DNA from: Pachypanchax playfairii | Lineage: Eukaryota; Chordata; Actinopteri; Cyprinodontiformes; Aplocheilidae | Reading direction: 5' to 3' | Assembly (NCBI GenBank): GCA_006937955.1 | Contig: SSNP01000041.1 | Location: forward strand, 3,364,585 to 3,428,584 | DNA length: 64,000 nucleotides | Part shown: one piece after another, positions 1-11,553 of the stretch | Layout of the letters: every line of letters starts with the position of its first letter | Position numbering within the stretch: the first letter of the stretch is position 1 | Made by a program: the position numbers and the translations under genes | The notes under the pieces: model-generated | Databases searched by the model: none | Told to the model about the DNA's origin: nothing | What the model saw: only the letters and a program-made list of their open reading frames with translations

Positions 1-387
1 CATCAGGTCTTGCCGTATGATCCCCATGGTAAGTATAAAAAAATGCCTTTGTTTTTTAATAGAAGTCCAGTCAAAGATTTGGGCATTCACTGTGTTCTCC
101 TTTCAAAACAGTACAGGGGCCAGTTCAGGATGAGGATCTATGAGAGGGAGAACTTCGGTGGTCAGATGTATGAGCTGATGGATGACTGTGACAGCATCAT
201 GGACCGGTACCGCATGTCTGACTGCATGTCCTGCAACGTGATGGACGGCCACTGGCTGATGTACGAGCAGCCCCACTACAGAGGCAGGATGATGTACCTG
301 AGGCCTGGAGAGTACAGGAGCTTCAGGGACATGGGAATGAGTGGCATGAGATTCATGAGCATGAGGCGCATCATGGACATGTGCTAA
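1..387 (+). CDS. Gamma-M crystallin, 3' part only (cut by window start)
   Basis: Lens structural protein of the beta/gamma Greek-key family, fish M class. Only the end of exon 2 (1-28, reading IRSCRMIPM, then a gt donor) and all of exon 3 (112-387, after an ag acceptor) are present. Exon 3 encodes the second two-Greek-key domain. It starts YRGQFRMRIYERENFGG, has the methionine-rich core around DCMSCNVMDGHWLMYEQ, and ends RRIMDMC before a TAA stop. The only tryptophan in this half is the one in GHWLMYEQ. It is nearly identical in its C-terminal domain to the minus-strand gene at 9.5 kb, which suggests recent duplication or gene conversion. A polyadenylation signal follows at 402. Identity as a gamma-M crystallin is secure; which paralogue is not. 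Confidence 0.93.
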   Translation, partial: HQVLPYDPHGKYKKMPLFFNRSPVKDLGIHCVLLSKQYRGQFRMRIYERENFGGQMYELMDDCDSIMDRYRMSDCMSCNVMDGHWLMYEQPHYRGRMMYLRPGEYRSFRDMGMSGMRFMSMRRIMDMC

Positions 388-401
388 ACATGTACATTTT
401 A

Positions 402-407
402 AATAAA
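402..407 (+). terminator. AATAAA polyadenylation signal of the first crystallin gene
   Basis: AATAAA begins 15 bases after the TAA stop at 385-387. Crystallin transcripts usually have very short 3' UTRs, so this is the likely signal. Confidence 0.7.
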
Positions 408-1531
408 AAATGAAACAAAAAATCTGAATTTGTGGCTTTTTTCTATTGTGTCTTATAAAAAAATTAAATAAACACACAAAAATTCCCATGAATGGGAATA
501 AAAAAATGAAAATCCACTGTGATATGCACATTAAGGCAATGCCAAGAAAATACATTTTTACCCATCTTTACACAAATAAAAGATTTACTATTAATAAAAA
601 AATACAATTATTATTACATTGTGACTTTTGTTGTCATGCAACATATCTATGCTACACTGTCTTTGTGGAATAGTGTTATGAAAACTAGATAAAATAATTG
701 TCAAAATAACATTTAAAACTAAAATGATTAACGTGAAACACACCACAAAAGTTTAAACTAGAATCCTCGACAGCAAATGAGAGAGAAGGGGGTGGAGGGC
801 AGCTAAAGTGGCATCATCTGTAGCCTGGTTGGTAAAGTATGCCAACTGCAGTGGGTCAAGATTTTTCAGGTGCTTGGTCTCCAAACCATGTTGTGGCAAT
901 AGTTGTGAGTGGTACAGGCCTGCAGTACACATTTGAATTCTGAGGCTCTGTGATGATTCTGCTTGTTTTAAGCCAAGCATGAACATTGAGGATTTCTATT
1001 AAAGCAGTACTGAATAACATTTTCGCAGCCGCGTCTCAGACAGCCGTTGCTCGAACCGGTGTTCTGCAGAAATATGCTACCAGTTGAGATGTGCTACACA
1101 CATGTGCCGTTCCACAGTCTTGACTTCAATGAACAGATTTATCGTTTATTTTTGTTTCTATATTTTCTATAAATACATTTTACCTATCAAATTCTACCAG
1201 GACAGGAACACTAAATATGATGTTATTTTTACTTTATTTGCATTGTCAGAGCAACAGGCAAATGTTTGGACACACCCAGAGGAGAAGGACCCAACAATGG
1301 CCTCCAAGGACCCAGAGGGCTTTTATATAGAAAATATCAGCGAAGGATCATAAAAATATGATGAAATAATTAACAGAACATACTCAAAATAAACAAGAAT
1401 ACTATATAAACTTCTAATGACATTTCATCATGAAATAAGTTGTCAATTCGTACCATGGCGGCATTTTTCTTCAGGGCAGCATAAATCATCAGAACACCAC
1501 TTCTGGTTGGGACCCGTATTGCAGAGGTTAT

Positions 1532-2023
1532 TTAGTCCATTGCAAAGCCATCGGAGGTGCACAGAGTGTCTAATATGAAGATGAACATGTTTTTCGGTGA
1601 GTATCTACTTAGACAAGTTTCAAAACAGTAGCTTAAAGTTGTAAAAGTTCTTTTGTACTGCTTTAAAACATCCACCATCTCTAAAGCACATCCTGTCGTC
1701 CCATTAGTAAGCAGAACGGTTAAGGCTATGGGGTTTTTACAGATCACAAAATCAACCAATGTGGTTGTATTTGACTGGAGGTCAGGCTTGTCCCTGAGAA
1801 TACATCCAGGTATGGATGCCTGGACCAGGTCTTTCGTTGGTTGACCCTGCACATGGAGGAAAGAGGGACTTTTTAACTGGGTTCCTGTTTTGCACCTCAA
1901 AATGTGCATAAAGTCATTTAGCACATCTGGCAGGGAGACAATGTTGTAGACCTGAAGAATGGGTTCATAGTCTGTGATGGATTGTATTTCCTGCCTCATG
2001 TGTCTTGTATCCTGTGAGTTCAA
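1532..2023 (-). other. Unidentified 163-codon reading frame
   Basis: An open frame of 163 codons on the minus strand in otherwise stop-rich DNA. It begins at a TTG codon and has no ATG near its start, so if real it is an internal exon or a decayed gene piece. The deduced protein has mixed composition and no motif I recognise; it ends with a TAG-bounded DGFAMD tail. Just upstream on the same strand lies the short duplicated sequence at 2041-2119. It could be a relic of a retrogene or transposon protein, or chance. Confidence 0.25.
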
Positions 2024-2040
2024 TAAACCGCCATGGATCT

Positions 2041-2119
2041 TATGTGCATAGGCTATGTGTGTGCTTTACGTGGTAGATGGGTTGGGCTGTTCTGTAAGCC
2101 TCTTTTACACTTGACCTAA
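2041..2119. repeat. Short dispersed repeat, copy 1
   Basis: About 79 bases that recur, in the same orientation, at 3769-3846. Shared blocks include ATGTGTGTGCTTTAC and CTGTTCTGTAAGCCTC. On the minus strand both copies can be read in one frame as SSVKEAYRTAQ followed by VKHTH, with a four-base insertion (gcct) in this copy. Confidence 0.6.
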
Positions 2120-2857
2120 AGGCAGTATTTCTGTCCTTCACTAGAGTGTAAAATTAGTTTGTTACTGATAAAATCTAAAAAATCCTATTAGATTGAACAA
2201 TTTAAAAGTCATCCCTATGATACCAAGAAAGGAATTAGGGCATGAAAGGAGAATGTTGTGATCTATGGTGTCAAAAGTAAAAGACAAATTTAATAACAGT
2301 ACAACAGCAGTTACCAGAGTAAACAGCTACAAGCAAACAATTTAAAACACTTAAAAGTGCAATTTTTGTGTCTTGATTCAAAACTTAACTGAAATTTTTC
2401 AATAATACAGTTTATAGCAAGACATGACTGAACAGCTTGTTAAGCAAAGAGATGGTTGCAAATGCTGCACAAGTTTACTACAGAGGACAAAGTTACCTGC
2501 TCAAACTTTTCTATAACTGTTTGACAGGTGATGAGCATAGGGGTCATGGTGAAGTGTGAATGGAAGTACCCTCATTTTGTGTTTCCTAAAGAACAAAACT
2601 TCCCAAAGAGGGCAGGTGGGGGTGTAATTGGAGATAGATAGCTGGAAGTTATGGGAAAGTTCAAAGTGTTTAAAAGAAATTATGGTTTGTAGCTGTTAGT
2701 TGACACCAGAGTTGATAAATAATGAGTTTTTGTGTCTCTGATAACTCTCTGGTATTCCACAAGGCTCTGTCTAAGTGATTTTATATTTCCTCTCAGAGCA
2801 CTTGCACATGTGTTTGAGTGCACACGTGTTGTTTTTCAGTTTGAATTTGAATTTAAT

Positions 2858-2910
2858 TTAAAGAGGCCATTTCACACAAATTTCATGACTTCGTGGTTAT
2901 TTCTTAAGTA
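2858..2910 (+). mobile_element. Terminal fragment of a TTAAAGAGGCC element
   Basis: About 53 bases starting TTAAAGAGGCCATTTCACAC match one end of the larger elements at 46695-47261 and 60689-61218. No opposite end is nearby, so this is a truncated copy. Confidence 0.6.
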
Positions 2911-3614
2911 TTAGTATTAGTATTTAGTATTAGCAGTAACTCTACTCTGACCTCCCAAATATCTAAGTTTATCACCCACCCAAAGTAAATCAAGCCACTC
3001 TATGATTCAGGTCCATTTCAGCAGCTTATACATAGTTTCGATCTTTTGGTCATCGTCCACACATCGTGATTATGAGCATTGAAATGAAGACCAGTGTAGC
3101 ACCAGTTATTAAAATATCTGGATAAATGTATCTATAATTTTTACACCTGTGAAAATGAAAGAAAATCATGAATGAATTCTTACTTGTGCACCAAATCCTT
3201 GATTTTAAAATCACTAGAATGTCTTTGAAAGCAATAATAGATTCTACAGTGAATCTGGTTGTTTCTTCATGGAGTGTATCACATTTTAGAGAGTTGACAA
3301 AATACAGTTAATGGAATATTTATAGCCAAAGCAAAATTAATTAATTAATTTTAAGTTTATTTGTTTTTTTTAAACATTGTAACATAATTATCAATTGGAA
3401 CATATTTCTGTACAAAACACACTTTTATTCAGCATCAGTGTCAACACAAACCAGGGCCTCTTTTCACAAATGCAACCACCGCAAATCACAATCAATTAAA
3501 TGTCCTTTTGAACTGAAGTGAGCATGGAGCATGACAGTGGGGGGCCTCTGCCATATGCTGCTCTGTCAGGGCTTTAAACAATGGGATCATGTATCCTTTG
3601 GGCATGAGGTTGGG

Positions 3615-3622
3615 TATAAAAG
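3615..3622 (+). promoter_or_regulatory. TATA box of the plus-strand gamma-M crystallin
   Basis: TATAAAAG lies 75 bases upstream of the ATG at 3690. Strong TATA boxes at this spacing are usual for gamma-crystallin promoters, and the other genes of this cluster have similar boxes at similar distances. Confidence 0.75.
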
Positions 3623-3689
3623 CAACAAGAGGACATGGAGAAAATTATAGTTTTTTTTAACTGAACCAGTTGTGACTGTAGGCATGACC

Positions 3690-4579
3690 ATGGGCAAGGT
3701 GTGTTACCTTCATTTCTTCTTACAGCTGTACATTGTACATTTTGGATTCTGAAGAAAAACGAAGTCATTCTTATGTGCATATGTGTGTGCTTTACCCGGT
3801 GGATGGCTTGGGCTGTTCTGTAAGCCTCTTTTACACTTGACCTAACTTGCTGTACATTCATCAATGTACAGCACTTTGGTCAGTCTTGGCTTTTTTAAGT
3901 GCTTTATAAATAAAGGTGGTTTCGCTTGGCATTCTATGTAGTCTCATAAAAGCATTTTGTTTTGCAGATCATCTTCTATGAGGACAGGAACTTCCAGGGT
4001 CGCTCCTATGAAACCAGCAGCGACTGTGCTGACATGTCCTCCTACCTGAGCAGGTGTTACTCCTGCAGGGTGGAGAGTGGCTGCTTCATGGTCTATGACC
4101 GCACCAACTTCATGGGAAACCAGTTCTTTGTCAGGAGAGGAGAATATTCTGACTACCAGCGTATGGGAATGAGCGACTGCATCAGGTCTTGCCGAATGAT
4201 CCCTATGGTATGGAACCTTTCATATATGCAAGACCCTTCTGAAAACAAATTAATGTGGCATTTATCTCATAGATAAACTTGTTTTTATTGTAATTTACAG
4301 CACAGGGGCCAGTTCAGGATGAGGGTCTACGAGAGGGAGGACTTTGGTGGTCAGATGCATGAAATGATGGATGACTGCGACAACATCATGGACCGCTACC
4401 GTCTGTCTGACTGCATGTCCTGCCACGTGATGGACGGCCACTGGCTGATGTACGAGCAGCCTAACTACAGAGGCAGGATGATGTACCTGAGGCCTGGAGA
4501 GTACAGGAGCTTCAGGGACATGGGAATGAGTGGCACAAGATTCATGAGCATGAGGCGCATCATAGATTCCTGTTATTAG
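3690..4579 (+). CDS. Gamma-M crystallin, complete, 175 residues
   Basis: Three coding exons in the classic gamma-crystallin layout: 3690-3698 (ATG GGC AAG, MGK), 3968-4207 (first domain, IIFYEDRNFQGRSYE to RSCRMIPM) and 4301-4579 (second domain, HRGQFRMRVYERE to RRIIDSCY, stop at 4577). All splice sites are GT/AG and all junctions are phase 0. By my count 22 of 175 residues are methionine and only one is tryptophan (GHWLMYEQ); most gamma-crystallins have four. Methionine enrichment with tryptophan loss marks the fish M class, which permits very dense packing in hard aquatic lenses. The first intron contains the short repeat shared with 2041-2119. TATA box at 3615, AATAAA at 4607. Paralogue number within the family not assigned. 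Confidence 0.95.
3769..3846. repeat. Short dispersed repeat, copy 2, in crystallin intron 1
   Basis: Same sequence as 2041-2119 in the same orientation, about 1.7 kb apart. It lacks the four-base insertion found in the first copy. It lies inside the 269-base first intron of the plus-strand crystallin gene. Confidence 0.6.
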
Positions 4580-4606
4580 AACATCAGCATAAAATACAGA
4601 ATTTCA

Positions 4607-4612
4607 AATAAA
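4607..4612 (+). terminator. AATAAA polyadenylation signal of the 3.7-4.6 kb crystallin
   Basis: AATAAA starts 28 bases after the stop codon, matching the short 3' UTR expected for a crystallin messenger. Confidence 0.7.
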
Positions 4613-4619
4613 ATGCAGT

Positions 4620-7600
4620 GATTCTCTTTTAAACTAAGTCCCTTATTAATGATAAAAACTCATTGCAAACATTTAAAAGGTTTACACTGATGGAAAATTG
4701 ATATCTAAAAACATCAGGTACTGATCTCAAGTGAAATAAACTTTAACTTCACTCAACACCAGTGCATTACAGACTTTAACTGTTTTTAAACATAGTGTGC
4801 AGGAAGAAAACTTTGTTCAGAAACTTGCACACGCTTTAAATAAATTTAGTAAACTTTATATACTATCCTTGAAAAATACAAGCCACAAATATCAACTGAA
4901 TGTCACATGTGGAATCACATCATCTGAATTCTGAAAGCTACTGCAGTCTAACGACACACCTGGTGATTTTTATTTTTAACAGCCAACACGTGTTAAAGAG
5001 TGCTTTGCTTTACATGTAAAACTGAGAAGAAAAAAACCTGGGTAAACAGATTTTCAATATTTAATATGCTGAGAGGAAAAGAGCCTCTATACCCAGTGAA
5101 CAACCTCATAATAAACATTACAACGAAATACAAAGACAACGATTCAGGATATCCGGAAAAAAAAAATTCAAGACAGCCAGCAATCAGTGCAATAAATAAA
5201 CTAAAACTCGTGTAATCTGATGTTTCTCTTTGAAATGGTAAATAAAGTGTCTGCATCTGTTTTTAATGCCTTTTGAACATAAAAACGCCAAAATTTAGAT
5301 AAAATTATCTTGAATATTAAGATGACCATGCTTTTTTGTCTCATGTACATTTTACATAAAAATACCATTGTGAACTCATGTTGAATCTGAGAAACAAGTT
5401 TCAGATATACTTCCTGTCACTGTGGAATATCAATTTTTAACTCGGGTATATTGCGAGATACCATTGGTGTAACGTAGCAATTACAAGCATAACTATAAAA
5501 ATGAGGAATTAGTAATAACTAAATGGGCTGAAGATCTCAGATTAGTTAAAATCCTGACTTAACATGGAAGAAATTGTATGACAGCAGTACTTTATATACT
5601 AGGATTTATTTACACATATTTAAAGAAGAAACAGGTCATGAATTGAGTTATGAAATAATGTTCCCAAATTAGCTCATGGTGAAATTATGGAATTAATGGA
5701 TTCAGACACACAAACAAAGCAAAATGAAAAAATGACTGTGTAAATAATTATTGGGACTGGCGCCCTGTCCAGGGTGTCCGCCGCCTCTCCTTTTTATGTC
5801 TTACACACACTGAATCATAAACATTGTGGTGAGATCCAAAACTTTATTCATGTTATATTTTGTATGCAGCAAAATGTGATACACTTTTAGCTAGAACACT
5901 ATACAAAATAGATTAAACAATCTTCAGCAGTTACGCTGGCAAAGTGTTAAAATATAACTGGAACTACGTACATGTGTTTACAAACTTAACCCTTGTGATG
6001 TTCTCTCACTTGCTATACACCTGTCCTACACCTGTTCTCTGTCCTACACCTGTCCGCTTGATCAAAATGATGCTTGAACAACATGACAATCACAGCATAT
6101 TTACTTAGCAGGAAGATTTATGTGTGATGCCTGTTCCCTTGTTGTGGTCAAGTTTGAATAATTTGGGAAATCCATTCCTTGATGTTCAAAACACCTTTTG
6201 TCAATTCTGATTTCCTCATATAAAACACAAGCAACTCAAAATGCACAGTTCCATCCAAAGATAAGCACAAAATCATACAACTGAAAAGTGACTGCATGGT
6301 TTTCATGGCCCTGCAACACATCAAAGGCTTTTGCTGAGTATGCAAATGTTGTGTTTGTCCCACTTGCAATGTCAGTGTTGGAAAATTCTCAACTTTTGTT
6401 TGTTTGGGATGCTTACCAAAAGGAAAGTTCCAAGCTTTTAATGAAGGGAAAACAGGGGAACAGGTGTGTACATAGACTTCCATCCAGCCTTTCTCAGGGT
6501 TCTGGGAACTATAAAACTTTTAACATAGTTATGGCAACAAAAGTAAATGTTTCCAGTTCGTTAGACAAACATGAGCTTTCAAGGACACTACTAATTAATT
6601 AATTATTTAATCTCCCTTCGGGGATTAATACATTATTTTTTTTATTGAATTGAATTGAATTGAATTGAATTGAATTGGATTGGATTGGATTAGACTGGAC
6701 TGGACTGGACTGGACTGGACTAGACTGGACTGGACTAGACTGGACTGGATTGGATTGGATTCAGAGGGGTTAATAGTGGGATTGATTAGTTCTTAGAGGT
6801 TCAGACCCATGGGATGGAGAGCTGGTAAGCGGTCAGTCAAAACAATCTAAATTCCAAGTTGATAAGGTCCTGAAGCAGAAAAGCATCTTCAGAATTTCTG
6901 TCAGGGGGGTGGTGTAGATGGGCCCAAAAGCAGGCAGGACTCAGGGCCTCGAAAGAAAAAAAAAACCTAAATACTACAAATCACAATGTTGGCATAGCAG
7001 CAAAATCAGATTGCTTATAACATAGGAACATACGTCATAGGAATGACACAAGGAGCAGCCAGAACACAAGGACAAATTGAGCATGGAAATGTTCTAGATT
7101 GTGTGTAATCCAGAAGAATCTAACAAAGAGTGAATAAAGACAAGGTTATACATATACCGAGGAAGGCAGATGAGATGACAGGCTACAGCTGGAAACTTAG
7201 AAAAGGACTTCTGATGCTGAGGTTGAACAATAGACGTGGGGCAAGTGTTGAGGAAATACAACAATAAGTGGCACAGAGAACAAAGAGGTCAGCCAGGAGG
7301 CCACACAAGGAGGCATGAGAACCCTGGAGGTCACCCTAGAGTGACTAGAGGTCAGCCAGAGAGGTCCAAGTCAAGGTGGAAGTCATCAGGGAGGCCAGAA
7401 CAATGGAGGTTGCCCTGCATGGTCTGGAGGTTGACCTATGACTTTTTGGAAATGGGCTTCCTCCGAATGTTCCCAGTTCACCTTTAATACTGCATTGGGT
7501 TTACCAGGTCTCTTCGAAATCCTGTCTAGCCACCATATCCAGCTCACCATCTGGTGGTGATCAGTTGACAGCTCTGCCCCTCTCTTTACTAGAATGTCCA

Positions 7601-9480
7601 AGACATGGGGTCTTTGATGACACAACTGCAAAATTTGGATTGGAGAGGTTGTTCCTCCCAAGCACACCTATCCAGGTTACTCCATCATTCCCTACATAGG
7701 TATTCTAGTCCATCAGTATCCCTAGAAGGTACACTTTTGTAAACTCTTGTTTCTACCAAATCATGTAGGCACAAACATGTAGAGGATCTGTTCTACGTGA
7801 GATACAAGTTAAAAAGTTACAACTTCAAGAGTTCACAAAGTCCAAATTTAAAGTTTCTTCTTTATTAGTATAACAAGAGATGTTGTACTATGATATGGTT
7901 GATATGGTTTGAAAACTGTGACAGGGTCACAGGATTTTTTTTTCCATGTCCTGTCTGGCAATAAAGCAGTCGGAATTGATGACTGGATGCATAGAAGTGC
8001 CTGACAGATTTATTCTCACAAGCTGAGCATGAAGCAATCACTGCAATGTTCTGCTTGTTAATTATATTTTTTTCATTGTGATTTTATTCAGATATTTTTG
8101 TTTATTACAATTTTCTTTTAATTATCAGACACGACTTGATAGGAGAAAGGAAATGAGGGAAAAAGAAGAAATAGAAATAGGTAGAAGGAGAGAAGGCGAG
8201 GGAGAGAGAGATCTCCTTCAACACCTGCTCAGAGAAAAATACAAAAGCGGAGACACCACAGCATCAACCAACATCTACATTTAAACACTGATAATGTCAC
8301 TGTAGATACAAATGAATAATGACACACTGCTTAACACACAATATCCTCAGTGGCAGCTGCAGCCCAAGTTAGTGAGTGTCTATGAACACCTGTGTGAGCA
8401 CCTGTGTGAACACCTGTGTGCATGGACGCGCCTGTGACCATAAGGTTTCTCCATAAAACTGTTTGACAGTGGGTCACAGGATTATTAATGGAGCTCAGAT
8501 GCACATGAACACAGATCCAGGGCCTCCCTCAATGACCATTTCTGCATTCACACCCCTTTATTTGAAGGGGGTCAGGAGCTGTCCCTTTTAGGGTGGTGTA
8601 CAGTTATAGTTATAGTCTCTGAGTCTGGTTTTCTCAGTTCTTAGTGTCTCCCTGTGGTAATAGTTATCTCCAGTTCTTTTGGTGTCTGGGCTTTTATGGT
8701 CACTTCCCCATCATACCTCATGTTATACACTGTATATCAATTACCTCTCATATGTGCCACCTACATGCAAACTTGTACATCACTGTTTCTTGGGAAAAAT
8801 GACCTAGCAGTTCGAGAAACAGTGTTGTTCCTGTCATGTCAGCATTTTGTTTTCAATTATTACAAGTGTTTTAATAATTTAATAATTGAGTCCTACCTGC
8901 CTCTGGGTCCATTCCTTTAAGTCAAGCAAGACGTCTTCCCATGCCTAAGCAAACTGAGTCGCTGCCATGTGAAATGACTGATTCCCTATTTGTGTTAACA
9001 CGCAATTGAACAGGTGTACCTAATATCTGTGTTGCATTTGAGAGCAAGTAAATCTTAAATTAATTCTTTAATTTTCTCAGTTAACTCATGGAGCAATATG
9101 GTGGAGTCTAATAATTAGGTTATGCAAGCTATAGCAAATTTCCCTCCTCTGCTTGACTTGCAACCCATTAGTAAAAAACCTTACAAAAGAATTTTAATTA
9201 TGAACTTGCAACTGCCTGCAATATTGTACCTTGAGTTGGACATAGTTTTGATGTACAAAACAGTTTTTTTTTTTACAACTGCAGAAACGAATTATATTGT
9301 CAAGTTAATTTTTCACTGGTTGTATTTTGCTACATGACTGCAAACTTTATATTTGTCTTGATTTGATTTGCTGTTGTATTTGATAGATCAATCTATAATG
9401 TCTAAATTTTATCTATTGATACAGTCAAGAATACACCATATGAAAATAGAATTTGAAAAAGTAGTTATTGTTAATATACA
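4620..9480. other. Intergenic spacer between the two crystallin orientations
   Basis: Nearly 4.9 kb separating the two plus-strand crystallin genes from the minus-strand block. No exon is visible. It contains a short piece like a LINE 3' region (about 5755-5795), a retroelement tail followed by a pentanucleotide repeat (6607-6762), a purine-rich stretch (about 8130-8215) and a short tandem array around the word CACCTGTGTG (8375-8425). The remaining sequence has no feature I can name. Confidence 0.55.
6607..6762 (+). repeat. Retroelement-type tail with a mutating pentanucleotide array
   Basis: The motif AATCTCCCTTCGGGGATTAA (about 6609-6628), typical of the 3' ends of some fish non-LTR retroelements, precedes about 120 bases of five-base units. 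The unit changes along the array from TTGAA to TTGGA to CTGGA and back to TTGGA, which shows stepwise homogenisation of variants. Confidence 0.65.
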
Positions 9481-9485
9481 TTATT

Positions 9486-9491
9486 TTTATT
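9486..9491 (-). terminator. Polyadenylation signal of the 9.5-10.3 kb crystallin
   Basis: AATAAA on the minus strand (TTTATT on plus), 23 bases past the stop codon at 9514. Confidence 0.65.
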
Positions 9492-9513
9492 TACCCAAAT
9501 TAAATACAGTAAT

Positions 9514-10280
9514 CTAGCACATGTCAGTGATGCGCCTCATGCTCATGAACCTCGTGCCACTCATTCCCATGTTCATGAAGCTCCTGTACTCTCCAGGCCT
9601 CAGGTACATCATCCTGCCTCTGTAGTGGGGCTGCTCGTACATCAGCCAGTGGCCGTCCATCACATTGCAGGACATGCAGTCAGACATGCGATAGCGGTCC
9701 ATGATGCTGTCACAGTCGTCCATCAGCTCGTACATCTGGCCTCCAAAGTTTTCCCTCTCATAGATCCTCATCCTGAAGGAACCTCTATGCTACAATTAAA
9801 TAGAGAGAAAATATATAATCGTTAACATCCAACATCTTAAAATTCTAAATAAAGCAAGTTTTGAGTAAAGTAACGTGCAATGCACTTACATGGGGGATCA
9901 TTCTGCAGGATCTGATGGAATCAAACATCATCCCCATGCTCATCATGCGCTGCATGTCATGGTATTCTCCTCTTCTCATGAAGAACTGCATGCCCATGTA
10001 ATTAGGACGCTCATAGACCATGAAGCAGCCACTTTCCACCCTGCAGGACTGACATCTGCTCAGATAGGAGGTGATGTCAGAGCAGTCGCTCATGCACTCA
10101 TAGGAACGACCCTGGAAGTTCCTGTCCTCGTAGAAAACGATCTGAAACAGAGAAAAAGAAAGCTCACAATTACAGAATTAGCTTTGAATCAGGACTAAAA
10201 TGTAGATTTGTATTTTATTGGAAAAAAATGACAATGAGGTTTGTTGAAGTTGTTCACAAATTTCACATTACCTTGCCCAT
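9514..10280 (-). CDS. Gamma-M crystallin with a methionine-rich insert, 178 residues
   Basis: Coding exons on the minus strand: 10280-10272 (MGK), 10141-9890 (first domain, IVFYEDRNFQGRSYE to CRMIPH) and 9789-9514 (second domain, HRGSFRMRIYERENFGG to RRITDMC). Splice sites and phases are intact. I count 29 methionines in 178 residues (16 percent), the richest gene here, with one tryptophan. Exon 2 is 252 bases against 240-243 in its neighbours. The extra codons fall in the loop QRMMSMGMMFDSIRSC near the end of the first domain, where the 3.7 kb gene has QRMGMSDCIRSC. From memory some zebrafish crygm3-like proteins carry such a loop, but I do not assign that name. TATA box at 10356-10349. Confidence 0.95.
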
Positions 10281-10348
10281 GATGGAGGCTTAGGTTGTTT
10301 TCAATAGTTGTTAACAACTTGTTCTGCTAACTCCATGATTGCAGGGCC

Positions 10349-10356
10349 TTTTTATA
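10349..10356 (-). promoter_or_regulatory. TATA box of the 9.5-10.3 kb crystallin
   Basis: TATAAAAA on the minus strand about 70 bases upstream of the ATG at 10280. Confidence 0.7.
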
Positions 10357-11299
10357 CAAAATCCCAGGGGCCATGATGTGTTGTTATTCAAATGTAGAAA
10401 GCTGATGAATTAGCAGTATGACTTTTGCTGAACAGGGCCTATAAATGTTTAACAATAGTTCTCCATCCATACATTTCTGGCAGCAGTCATCTGCATTGTT
10501 CATTTTAAGCTTAACCTTTGTGTGTATGCCTTTAGCAGTCAAAAGGTTCTCCACATATAGTCAGATCATCACTGATGGAAAGATCGTGACATCAGACCAC
10601 ATCTCAGACATATCCAGGACAAACCCAGAATGTTTACCAATATTCTTCTCAGACAAAGAACTGAAAATATTTGAGAGCATTTTATGCCATTCACGGATTG
10701 TGAATCCTGTTTAATTTAAAATGATTCCATGTCATTTCATGTCAATCAGTTTTATTTGCATGGTCAAGTTCAAGTTTTGTTAATTTTTGAATTTACTGTA
10801 AAATTAGGTAAAAATAAGCCATAAGTATGTTTATAGTAACACTGACTGTTTTTATAAGGTTACATTTTGTAACTTATCATAACCTATTCTTGTGAACAGT
10901 AAAATCAAAATAAAAAGTGAAAACAAATACAGAAGGAACATATTTTCTTCTCATGGTATTTATTTATAATAATAAGTCTTTGCATGAACAAGTTCAAGCA
11001 ACTTGGATGAGGTACCACTCACTTTGTCAGGTAGCATTCCAGTGTATTTGTATGAAAAATCAACTTTCATGGATTTACATTCAAAAAAGCTCAACAAATT
11101 TTAATTATAGATAATTGTATAAAATCAGGACTTGGGGCAACTTCACTGTAAAGAAACCACACCAGACAAATCAAAGTCCTTCATGCAGACAATCAGAATC
11201 CACATGATCTTAATCACGGTTCTTTCTTTCCAGCAAAGTCTCTCTCCTATATTATTCTCAATATTCAAAATATAAAGGAAGAGAGTGTGTGTGTGAATG

Positions 11300-11429
11300 G
11301 TTGTTTATCTACGTGTGGCCCTGTGATGGACTGGCGACCTGTCCAGGGTGTCCCCCGCCCCTCGCACAAAGACTGCTGGAGATTGGCACCAGCCCCCTGC
11401 GACCCTGAAAAGGAAGAAGCAGGTTTAGA
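11300..11429 (+). mobile_element. Non-LTR retroelement 3' tail
   Basis: The block GTGATGGACTGGCGACCTGT followed by a C-rich segment and CTGCGACCCTGAAAAGGAAG is a very common fish interspersed repeat that normally ends in ATGG units. I recall it as the 3' end of LINE/SINE elements; the family is not assigned. Shorter pieces of the same block occur near 5755-5795 and 19680-19740. Confidence 0.6.
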
Positions 11430-11553
11430 GGATGGATGGATGGATGGATGGATGGATGGATGGATGGATGGATGGATGGATGGATGGATGGATGGATGGA
11501 TGGATGGATGGATGGATGGATGGATGGATGGATGGATGGATGGATGGATGGAT
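11430..11553. repeat. (GGAT)n microsatellite
   Basis: About 31 uninterrupted copies of the four-base unit GGAT (124 bases). It follows directly on a retroelement tail that usually ends in such units. The open frames across it, reading WMDG repeats on one strand and SIHP repeats on the other, are artefacts of the repeat. Confidence 0.95.

Larger units (their letters stand above)
388..3600. other. Intergenic spacer with scattered repeat relics
   Basis: AT-rich spacer between two plus-strand crystallin genes. I see no crystallin exon in it. It holds one unexplained reading frame on the minus strand (1532-2023), one copy of a short sequence that recurs at 3.8 kb (2041-2119), and the terminal piece of a TTAAAG element (2858-2910). 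The rest looks like unstructured AT-rich DNA. Confidence 0.6.

Noticed and set aside
103..555. 150-codon minus-strand frame over the first crystallin exon
   Set aside because: It is the antisense of a crystallin exon, whose codon pattern leaves the other strand open; similar antisense frames occur over the other crystallin exons.
11430..11553. Regular array considered as CRISPR-like
   Set aside because: The unit is four bases with no spacers, in a vertebrate genome; it is a microsatellite.
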